Shown here: one piece after another, positions 1 to 5,621 of the stretch
Numbering within the stretch: the stretch's first letter is position 1
Layout of the letters: the number at the start of each line of letters is the position of its first letter
DNA from: Actinomycetota bacterium
Lineage (GTDB): Bacteria > Actinomycetota > Thermoleophilia > Gaiellales > Gaiellaceae
Length of the DNA: 11,492 bases
Assembly (NCBI GenBank): GCA_013821525.1
Contig: JACDGR010000075.1
Span: 1 to 11,492, forward strand
Reading direction: 5' to 3'
Program-made: the position numbers and the translations under genes
Notes under the pieces: model-generated
Databases searched by the model: none
Told to the model about the DNA's origin: nothing
What the model saw: the letters and a program-made list of their open reading frames with translations, nothing else

Positions 1-18
1 CACCCCCACCGCCAAGGT
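1..18 (+). repeat. 18-bp direct repeat with 1228-1245
   Basis: The first 18 bases of the window are identical to positions 1228-1245, near the end of the same reading frame, and encode the same repeat end (PTAKV). This shows that another copy of the Ig-like C-terminal half lies just left of the window. Confidence 0.85.
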
Positions 19-1255
19 GACGACGGGATCCGGATCGACGCCGCCGGTGAATACGGGTGTGCCGACGATTGGTGGGTCGGCGCAGGTTGGTCAGACGTTG
101 ACGGCGGCGAACGGGACGTGGACGGGTACCGCGCCGATCTCCTACACCTACCAGTGGAACCGTTGCTCGCCCGGGTGTGCGGCGATCCCGGGTGCGACGA
201 CCGGCACCTACACCGTGGTGAGCGCGGATCTCGGTGCGACGCTGACGGTCAGCGTCAAGGGCACAAACAGTGTGGGCAACGCGACCGCGACGAGCGCCCA
301 GACCGCAACGGTCACCTCTGCCTCAGCGTCCCCGCCGGTGAACACCGCGCTGCCTGCGGTGACGGGGACCGCTCAGGTCGGCCAGCAGCTGTCGGTCGGT
401 AACGGCACCTGGACGGGCACGGCGCCGATCTCCTACAGCTACCAGTGGAAGCGCTGCGGCTCCGGCTACGCCTCGACGGTCTCGGCCGACAACCCGCTCT
501 CCTACTGGCGCCTCGGTGAGGCCTCCGGCACCACCGCCGCCGATCAGCAAAACCGAAACGCCGGCACCTACCTGAACGGGATCACGCTAGGCGCCGCCGG
601 CGCACTGACCGGCGACACCGACACCGCCGCCTCCTTCGACGGCAGCAACGACGCCGTCTCCTTCGCCAACCCCGCCCTCACCGGCCCATTCTCGATCGAG
701 CTCTGGGGCTTCCTCACCGGCCCCGGCTCCACCGGCGCCACCGGCTATGCAACCCTGCTCGGCTACGACTACACCCACCGCATCCTCTGGGACACAAGCG
801 GCACCGGCGGCAAGCTGCTCACCCAGTTCGACGGCAGCTTCTTCTCGACCGTCAACCTCAGCAAGAACGCCTGGCACCACATCGTCTACAGCTGGGACGG
901 CACCACCGAGCGCTTCTACATCGACGGCGCCGCAGCCGGCAGCCACGCCACGACCAAGCCCGCCTGGAACGCCCCCTTCACCCTCGGCTCCTACGACGGC
1001 TCCGACTACCTCTTCAAGGGCCGCCTCGACGAACCCGCCCTCTACAACGGCGCACTCACCCCCACCCAGATCACAAACCACTACGCAGCACGCACCGGCA
1101 GCTCGAGCTGCACACCGATCAGCGGCGCCACCACCAACACCTACACCCCCGTCGCCGCAGACACCGGCAACACCCTCACCGCCACCGTCACAGCAACCAA
1201 CAGCGCCGGCACCGCAAACGCCACCAGCACCCCCACCGCCAAGGTCACGCCCTAG
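2..1255 (+). CDS. Ig-like repeat / LamG surface protein, 3' part (5' truncated by window edge)
   Basis: Probably an exported cell-surface or matrix protein; its ligand is unknown. The frame is open to the left edge, and the codons before the first possible GTG (position 17) read TPTAK, followed by VT. This matches the TPTAKVT that closes the protein, so the gene starts upstream and the GTG at 17 is internal. Numbering from that GTG (412 residues), a complete Ig-like repeat spans about 9-100 with the motif NGTWTGTAPISY-YQW-RC. A second repeat begins at about 106, is interrupted at 151, and resumes at 363-412. The interruption (151-358) looks like a LamG/concanavalin A-like domain, with LSYWRLGE, AASFDGSNDAVSF, WHHIVYSWDG, FYIDG and GRLDEPALYNGALT. 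No transmembrane segment, LPXTG motif or charged tail follows the last repeat, so no anchor is visible. Codon choice changes sharply inside the gene. The domain calls are by motif only. Confidence 0.85.
   Translation, partial: TPTAKVTTGSGSTPPVNTGVPTIGGSAQVGQTLTAANGTWTGTAPISYTYQWNRCSPGCAAIPGATTGTYTVVSADLGATLTVSVKGTNSVGNATATSAQTATVTSASASPPVNTALPAVTGTAQVGQQLSVGNGTWTGTAPISYSYQWKRCGSGYASTVSADNPLSYWRLGEASGTTAADQQNRNAGTYLNGITLGAAGALTGDTDTAASFDGSNDAVSFANPALTGPFSIELWGFLTGPGSTGATGYATLLGYDYTHRILWDTSGTGGKLLTQFDGSFFSTVNLSKNAWHHIVYSWDGTTERFYIDGAAAGSHATTKPAWNAPFTLGSYDGSDYLFKGRLDEPALYNGALTPTQITNHYAARTGSSSCTPISGATTNTYTPVAADTGNTLTATVTATNSAGTANATSTPTAKVTP
41..457 (+). repeat. Direct DNA repeat encoding the N-terminal half of two Ig-like domains
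   Basis: Positions 41-166 and 332-457 are two copies of exactly 126 bp, offset by 291 bp. Both run from ccgccggtgaa to the first cysteine codon after YQW. Identity is highest around gcgccgatctcctaca (131-146 and 422-437) and is lower elsewhere, where synonymous bases differ. This fits tandem duplication of an Ig-like module within the surface protein gene. Confidence 0.8.
467..1090 (+). other. LamG-like domain inserted into an Ig-like repeat
   Basis: This segment encodes about 208 residues lying between cysteine 147 and cysteine 365 of the surface protein (numbered from GTG 17). In the uninterrupted repeat those cysteines are at 50 and 54, separated by only three residues. LamG-like features include SADNPLSYWRLGE at the start, AASFDGSNDAVSF, WHHIVYSWDGTTERFYIDG, and a C-terminal GRLDEPALYNGALTPTQI. 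LamG/LamG_3 domains are beta-sandwiches that often bind carbohydrate or protein; the ligand here cannot be read from sequence. Confidence 0.75.
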
Positions 1256-1283
1256 CTCAACCTCCCGCAGGGCTTGGCAACCC

Positions 1284-1299
1284 TCCCTCGAACGAGGGA
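1284..1299 (+). terminator. Small hairpin after the surface protein gene, weak terminator candidate
   Basis: The arms tccctcg and cgaggga are perfectly complementary around a 2-nt centre, about 30 nt after the stop codon. No T-run follows, so intrinsic termination is uncertain. The 114-bp gap (1256-1369) shows no convincing -35/-10 pair for the next gene. Confidence 0.3.
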
Positions 1300-1369
1300 A
1301 GAGCACTTCATAGGTTGCTAGTCTGGGCCGAAGGTCCCGGCGCAGCCGACGGCTTTATGCCAATCGCTT

Positions 1370-2938
1370 ATGACGCCGAATATGACACTCGATGACTACC
1401 TGTCGCTGCTTTGGCGCAGGAAGTGGATCATCCTCCAAGCGATCATCATCGTGCCCGTCGTCACGGTGTTCCTGGCGCTCCGTCAGAGCCCGGTCTACCA
1501 GGCCTCCTCCGAGGTCCTGCTGAGCCGCTCCGATATCGGGAGCCAGCTGCTCGGCTTGCAGAACACGAACCTCTACACCGATCCGGCCCGGTTCGCAGAG
1601 ACCCAGGCGGCGATCGCACAGGCGCCTGATCTCGCGCGGCGCGTCATCGAGGCCTCGCACGTCAACGAGTCCCCCGGGGCGCTGCTCGGCTCGACGACGA
1701 TCAGCCCCGCTGCGAACGCAGACCTGCTCACCTTCAGCGTGCAGAACGGCGATGCCGGTGCCGCCGTGAGACTCGCGACGACCTATGCTCGGCAGTTCAC
1801 CGTCTATCGGCGGCAGCTCGACACGGGCGCGATGCAAACGGCTCTCAAGGAGATTCAGAGCCGGCTCGCCGATCTGCGGAACGCAGGATCGACGAAGACC
1901 AGCGAGTACTCGAGCCTGCTCAGCCGTGCGCAGCAGCTGAAGACACTGGAGAACTTGCAGACCTCGAACACGCAGGTGATTCGAGAGGCCTCCGGCGCGG
2001 CCAAGGTCAAGCCGCAGCCACGGCACGACGGCATCATCGGACTGCTCGGCGGCATCGTGCTCGGCATCTGCCTGGCGTTTCTTGCCGAGGCTCTCAACAA
2101 GCGAGTCCGCTCCGCAGAGGAGATCGAAGCCGCGCTCCATCTGCCGCTGCTCGCACGCATCCCGGAGCCCTCGCGTGACTTCCGTCGCGCCGACGAGCTG
2201 ATCATGCTCACGCAACCGTCGAGCCCCGATGCCGAGGCCTACCGCGTCCTTCGCACCAACCTCCAGTTCTTGAACGCCGACGCCAAGGCGAAGGTGATCA
2301 TGGTCACGAGCAGCGTCGCCCGGGAGGGTAAGTCGACCACGGTCTCGAGCCTCGCAATCGCAATGGCGCGCGGCGGTGCCCGCGTGGCCCTCGTCGACCT
2401 CGACCTGCACAGCCCGGCAATCGATCGCCTCTTCACGATCCGAAGCCGGCCCGGTTTCACCGAGGCCGCGCTCGACCTCGTCCCACTGGACAAGGTCCTG
2501 CAGCGCGTCCCGATCACCGGCCTACCGACAGGCGTGGCGATTGCGTCGGGCAACGGCCGCAGCACGGCGCAGCTCGATGTGATCGCGAGCGGGACGCTAC
2601 CCCTCAACCCCGGCGAGTTCGTCGAGAGCAAGGCAGCCGAGAAGATCATCGGCCAGCTCAGGGAGAAATACGACTACGTCTTCATCGACGCTCCGCCGAT
2701 CCTCGCAGTGAGCGACGGGATCTCGTTGAGCGCCAAGGTCGACGCACTGATCGTGCTCGCTCGACTCGACGTCGTCGAGCGCGGGAGCCTCCGTGACATG
2801 GCCCGCATCCTTGGGCAGCTTCCGGCGCACAAGCTCGGAGTCGTGATCACGGGCGCTCCTGCCTCCGCCCACTACTACTACGGCTCCTCTTCCCCGGCCG
2901 GTCGCACCGCGCAGCGCCGGTCGGAGCTCGTCTCCTAA
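1370..2938 (+). CDS. Polysaccharide co-polymerase fused to BY-type tyrosine kinase (Wzz/CpsD-like)
   Basis: Membrane protein expected to set polysaccharide chain length and to control assembly by ATP-dependent tyrosine autophosphorylation. The 522 residues show an N-terminal Wzz region starting MTLDDYLSLLWRRKW, a first membrane helix at about 19-37, an external segment to about 217, and a second helix at about 219-241. A cytosolic kinase domain follows: the EAYRVLRTNL motif (289-298), Walker A AREGKSTT (317-324), Walker A' LVDLDL (341-346), and Walker B YVFIDAPP (436-443). ASGTLPLNPGEF (406-417) matches the family's conserved segment. The C-terminal tyrosine cluster is minimal, YYY at 502-504. 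The external part is short (about 180 residues) compared with proteobacterial Wzc proteins. The start is uncertain: neither ATG 1370 nor ATG 1382 has a clear ribosome binding site. The polymerase gene begins 18 nt after the stop, so co-transcription is likely. Confidence 0.9.
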   Translation: MTPNMTLDDYLSLLWRRKWIILQAIIIVPVVTVFLALRQSPVYQASSEVLLSRSDIGSQLLGLQNTNLYTDPARFAETQAAIAQAPDLARRVIEASHVNESPGALLGSTTISPAANADLLTFSVQNGDAGAAVRLATTYARQFTVYRRQLDTGAMQTALKEIQSRLADLRNAGSTKTSEYSSLLSRAQQLKTLENLQTSNTQVIREASGAAKVKPQPRHDGIIGLLGGIVLGICLAFLAEALNKRVRSAEEIEAALHLPLLARIPEPSRDFRRADELIMLTQPSSPDAEAYRVLRTNLQFLNADAKAKVIMVTSSVAREGKSTTVSSLAIAMARGGARVALVDLDLHSPAIDRLFTIRSRPGFTEAALDLVPLDKVLQRVPITGLPTGVAIASGNGRSTAQLDVIASGTLPLNPGEFVESKAAEKIIGQLREKYDYVFIDAPPILAVSDGISLSAKVDALIVLARLDVVERGSLRDMARILGQLPAHKLGVVITGAPASAHYYYGSSSPAGRTAQRRSELVS

Positions 2939-2956
2939 CTCGAGCGGGCCGACGGC

Positions 2957-4891
2957 GTGGAATCGCTCGCCCGCGTCGCACCGCCGTCCGCCCTCGCGTC
3001 GAGCTCTGACGCGGCCGGCCTCTACGGGGTCGTGACGGGACTCGCCACGCTGGTGATCGTCGGAGCGCTCGCCGCCGCGCAGGGTGGATACTTCCCGAGC
3101 GCCTGGGGCTGGGCTTCGCTCGGGTTGCTCGTGCCGACGGTGTTCGCCTGGGCGCTCGGCTCGGTCCCCGCACTCACGGGTTGGCGCGTGGCGGCACTCC
3201 TCCTGGTCGCGGCTCTCACGGTCTGGACGGCGCTCTCGATCGCGTGGTCTGCCGTTCCCGATCAGTCCGTGCTCGAGACGGAGCGCGCCGGGCTCTACCT
3301 CGCTGCGGCGGCCGCGGCAGTCACTTTCATCCGACCACGCGCGGTCGTCTCCGTCGTCGCCGGGGTATTCCTCGCGATCGCCGGGATCGCCGCCTACTCC
3401 CTCTGTACGCGCTTGTTCCCGAACCGCCTCGGCGTCTCGGATCCGCTCCACGTCTACCGGCTGGCGGATCCCGTCGGATACTGGAACGCGCTCGCGCTCC
3501 TCGTCACCTTCGGGCTGTTGCTCGCCCTCGGCTTCACCACCCGCGGTACTGCGTTCTGGATTCGCATCGGGGCGGCGGCCACGGTTCCGGTGCAGGTCGC
3601 GACCCTCTACTTCACGTTCGGCCGATCGGCCTGGATCTCATTGATCCTCGCGCTCGTCGCAACCCTGGCGCTCGACCCACGGCGAATCCAGCTCGCTGCG
3701 GCGCTGCTGATCGCGTCGCCGGCCGCGGTGGTGACGATCTTCTTCTGCGCACGGTCACACGGGCTCACGCACAGGGCCGTGCCGATCGCCGAAGCGGTGC
3801 ATGACGGCCATCACCTCGCGCTCGTGATGATCGTCCTCACCGCCGTGGCCGCCTGCGTGGAGGCGGCGCGCTCCGCAATCGCCGCGCGCGTGCGCTTCAG
3901 CACCGGTGTGTCCACGGCGTTCGGGATCGGCTTCCTCGTGCTGGCGCTCGCAGCCGTTGGTGCAGGCGTCGTTGCGGCGGGCGGGCCGGTGTCGCTCGCG
4001 CATCGGGCCAAGTCGACCTTCGAATCGAAGCCCGTCGTGGCGGCCAATCTGAACAAGCGTCTCTTCAGCCTCTCGAGCAACGGCCGGATCCACCTCTGGC
4101 ACGCAGCGTGGTCGCAGGCACGCGCACACCTGGTGATCGGCGACGGCGCGGGCACCTACGAGCGTTATTGGCTCCAGCATCGGCCGAACTACCTGAACGT
4201 TCGCGACGCTCACAGCCTGTACCTCGAGACGCTCGCCGAGCTCGGCCTGATCGGCCTCGGCCTCGTCGTCGCGACCCTCGGAATCTTCCTCGCGGCGTGC
4301 GTGCGCGCCCGGCGCTCCCCTCTCGCACCGTTGATCGCGGGAGCCGTGGTGGCCTATGCAGTGCATGCCGGAGCAGACTGGGACTGGGAGGTGAGCGTGC
4401 TCGCGGTCGTGATCATCGTCCTCGGCGTGTGTGCGATCGCCGCACAGGAGTCGCCGAGCAGGACGACCGTCCGTTCCTCCGGCACACTCATTCGCGTGGT
4501 GGCCACGGCGGCTTCTCTGATCCTCACGGTCGGCGCGGCTGCAGGCCTCGCCGGGAACCACGCGGCGGCGGCGAGCTCGAGCGCGACGGCAGGGGGACGC
4601 TTCGCCGCCGGGCTCCGGGATGCGCAGCACGCACAGCGCTGGCAGCCGTGGTCGCCCGAGCCCTGGATCCTCGCCGGGGACGCAGAGGTTGGCGCCGGCG
4701 ACCTCGGAGCGGCGCGGCTGAGCTATGCGAAGGCGATAGAGCAAGATCCGCGTAACTGGTTGGCATGGCTCAACGCCGCACGCGTGGCCACCGGCAAGGC
4801 GCGCGCTCACGATCTTCGCGTCGCGTCGTCGCTCAATCCGCGCGCCGTCGAGATCGCAAATTTCCGCGCCGCACTGAAGGAGGGCCGGTAA
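2957..4891 (+). CDS. O-antigen polymerase/ligase-like membrane protein with C-terminal TPR-like region
   Basis: Likely Wzy-type polymerase, joining lipid-linked repeat units outside the membrane; a WaaL-like ligase of similar fold cannot be excluded. The 644-residue product has about a dozen hydrophobic segments between residues 22 and 535. A large external loop at about 345-430 contains RDAHSLYLETLAELGLIG (416-433), with the histidine (419) and AELGL signature of the O-antigen ligase/polymerase family. After the last hydrophobic helix (about 512-533), a soluble tail (about 545-640) contains a TPR-like unit, EPWILAGDAEVGAGDLGAAR then LSYAKAIEQDPRNWLAWLNAA. That could be a partner-binding or substrate-binding module. 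The start is the GTG after the kinase stop; no clear Shine-Dalgarno is seen. The sigma factor gene follows after one base, suggesting translational coupling. Confidence 0.85.
   Translation: MESLARVAPPSALASSSDAAGLYGVVTGLATLVIVGALAAAQGGYFPSAWGWASLGLLVPTVFAWALGSVPALTGWRVAALLLVAALTVWTALSIAWSAVPDQSVLETERAGLYLAAAAAAVTFIRPRAVVSVVAGVFLAIAGIAAYSLCTRLFPNRLGVSDPLHVYRLADPVGYWNALALLVTFGLLLALGFTTRGTAFWIRIGAAATVPVQVATLYFTFGRSAWISLILALVATLALDPRRIQLAAALLIASPAAVVTIFFCARSHGLTHRAVPIAEAVHDGHHLALVMIVLTAVAACVEAARSAIAARVRFSTGVSTAFGIGFLVLALAAVGAGVVAAGGPVSLAHRAKSTFESKPVVAANLNKRLFSLSSNGRIHLWHAAWSQARAHLVIGDGAGTYERYWLQHRPNYLNVRDAHSLYLETLAELGLIGLGLVVATLGIFLAACVRARRSPLAPLIAGAVVAYAVHAGADWDWEVSVLAVVIIVLGVCAIAAQESPSRTTVRSSGTLIRVVATAASLILTVGAAAGLAGNHAAAASSSATAGGRFAAGLRDAQHAQRWQPWSPEPWILAGDAEVGAGDLGAARLSYAKAIEQDPRNWLAWLNAARVATGKARAHDLRVASSLNPRAVEIANFRAALKEGR
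4877..4884 (+). promoter_or_regulatory. Strong Shine-Dalgarno for the sigma factor gene
   Basis: AAGGAGGG lies 8 nt before GTG 4893 and inside the last codons of the polymerase gene. It fixes the sigma factor start and supports coupled translation across the taa-c-gtg junction. Confidence 0.8.
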
Positions 4892-4892
4892 C

Positions 4893-5420
4893 GTGCCGCG
4901 TGATCCACTGGCCGATCCTCAACCGCTGATCCGCCGCGTCTACTCCTTCGTGGCGTTTCACATGGGACACGGAGCAGAGGCCGAGGACGTCACGAGCGAC
5001 GTCTTCGAGCGGGCCGTCCGCTACCGCGAGAGCTACGACCCTGCGAAGGGCGCCCCGATCACCTGGCTGCTCGGGATCGCGCGCCGGTCGATTGCGGCTG
5101 CAGGCCTCCCGCCGCAGGTCGCGCACTCCGATCTGGACGAGGAGAGCGACGGACGCAACCTGGAGGAAGACACCCTCCGCCGCTTCGAGCTCTCGGTCGC
5201 GCTCGGGCGTCTCGACGAGCGCGAGCGCGAGCTCGTTGCCATGCGCTACGGCGCCGGCCTCTCGTCGCGCGAGATCGGTGCGGTCCTCGAGCTGGATCCG
5301 AATGCGGTCGATGTTGCGATCCATCGCGCGCGGGCTCGGCTCAAGGAGGCTCTCGGCCCGGGTCGGGCCTCGGCGGCGGCCCCCACGGCCCGCACCCGTA
5401 GCGCACCGGCCGAAAGGTAG
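4893..5420 (+). CDS. ECF-type RNA polymerase sigma factor (sigma-70 family)
   Basis: Directs RNA polymerase to a particular promoter set. The 175 residues contain region 2 at about 11-68, with AEDVTSDVFERA (30-41) and TWLLGIARR (57-65). A short linker follows, then region 4 at about 100-153, with LGRLDERERELVAMRY and a helix-turn-helix around SSREIGAVLELDPNAVDVAIHRA (124-146). There is no region 3, as expected for the ECF class. The tail (154-175) is Ala/Arg/Pro-rich and looks disordered. The start GTG has a strong AAGGAGGG site. The gene sits 1 nt after the polymerase gene, and no anti-sigma gene (zinc-finger or membrane type) is adjacent, unlike many ECF loci. Its place in the locus suggests control of polysaccharide genes or coupling of their output to a stress signal; that is inference. 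Confidence 0.9.
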   Translation: MPRDPLADPQPLIRRVYSFVAFHMGHGAEAEDVTSDVFERAVRYRESYDPAKGAPITWLLGIARRSIAAAGLPPQVAHSDLDEESDGRNLEEDTLRRFELSVALGRLDERERELVAMRYGAGLSSREIGAVLELDPNAVDVAIHRARARLKEALGPGRASAAAPTARTRSAPAER

Positions 5421-5431
5421 CCTGAAGTCGA

Positions 5432-5480
5432 GTTCCGGTCCCCCGAGGGGGTGGGATTCCAGAACACGGGTTTCTTTCTC
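5432..5480 (+). terminator. Possible intrinsic terminator after the sigma factor gene
   Basis: An imperfect hairpin has outer arms gttc (5432-5435) and gaac (5462-5465), and inner ccccc (5440-5444) that can pair with ggggg (5447-5451). It is followed by a T-rich stretch gggtttctttctc (5468-5480), rare in this GC-rich DNA. It lies 12 nt after the stop. The stem has mismatches and the T-run is broken by C, so this is only moderately supported. Confidence 0.4.
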
Positions 5481-5498
5481 AAATATTCGGCCTAAGAT
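5471..5498 (+). promoter_or_regulatory. AT-rich promoter candidate for the sugar transferase operon
   Basis: This is the most AT-rich stretch between genes in the window. TAAGAT (5493-5498) fits an actinobacterial -10 (TANNNT); TTTCTT (5471-5476) lies 16 nt upstream but is a poor -35. Transcription from here would begin near 5505 and give a leader of about 110 nt. The embedded ECF sigma factor might recognise this or another site; that is inference. Confidence 0.35.
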
Positions 5499-5506
5499 CA
5501 GGCCGA
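5487..5506 (+). other. Inverted repeat overlapping the candidate -10
   Basis: tcggcct (5487-5493) and aggccga (5500-5506) are perfectly complementary around a 6-nt loop aagatc. The dyad covers the TAAGAT -10 candidate, so it could be an operator, or an RNA hairpin if transcription starts further upstream. Confidence 0.4.
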
Positions 5507-5533
5507 CGGACCGTGCGGAGACGGCCCAGGGCA

Positions 5534-5555
5534 CCCCGAGCCGGCTGGCTCGGGG
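5534..5555 (+). other. Perfect 9-bp hairpin in the leader of the sugar transferase gene
   Basis: ccccgagcc (5534-5542) pairs without mismatch with ggctcgggg (5547-5555) around a ggct loop. It lies about 60 nt upstream of the sugar transferase start and just before an AGGAGAGGG ribosome binding site. No T-run follows, so it is not an ordinary terminator. It could stabilise the leader RNA or control access to the ribosome binding site. Confidence 0.5.
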
Positions 5556-5579
5556 AAACGAGAGCAGGAGAGGGCACCA

Positions 5580-5621
5580 GTGGTCGTCGCGCGGCAGCGA
5601 ACGGGATGGAGACCTACGTGA
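5580..5621 (+). CDS. Possible 13-codon leader ORF (upstream ORF)
   Basis: A GTG at 5580 is preceded by AGGAGAGGG (5566-5574), one of the best ribosome binding sites in the window. The frame reads VVVARQRTGWRPT (the first codon would be read as Met) and ends at TGA 5619-5621. That stop overlaps the GTG start of the sugar transferase (GTGA at 5618-5621). The layout fits a translated leader peptide coupled to the downstream gene. The peptide has no recognisable homology signal and could be chance; the strong site with no other start near it is the main argument. Confidence 0.35.
   Translation: MVVARQRTGWRPT

Noticed and set aside
1355..2410. Long open frame on the minus strand
   Set aside because: It lies opposite the co-polymerase/kinase gene, has no recognisable domain, and is rich in Arg/Glu/Gly/Ala, as expected of the reverse frame of GC-rich coding DNA.
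3755..4810. Long open frame on the minus strand
   Set aside because: It is opposite the polymerase gene, where membrane helices and the DAHSLYLETLAELGL motif are clear on the plus strand; the reverse product is low-complexity.
5488..5580. Cyclic-di-GMP (GEMM) or cyclic-di-AMP (ydaO) riboswitch in the leader
   Set aside because: Some short stretches (cagggca, gggaaacg) recall the GEMM core, but the conserved ACGCAAAGC and tetraloop-receptor segments are absent, and ydaO signature segments are missing.
5513..5617. Upstream extension of the sugar transferase to GTG 5513
   Set aside because: Codons there are rich in AGA, AGG, CGA, GGA and GCA, unlike the C/G-ending codons downstream; the segment contains a perfect hairpin, and GTG 5618 has a better-placed GGAG.
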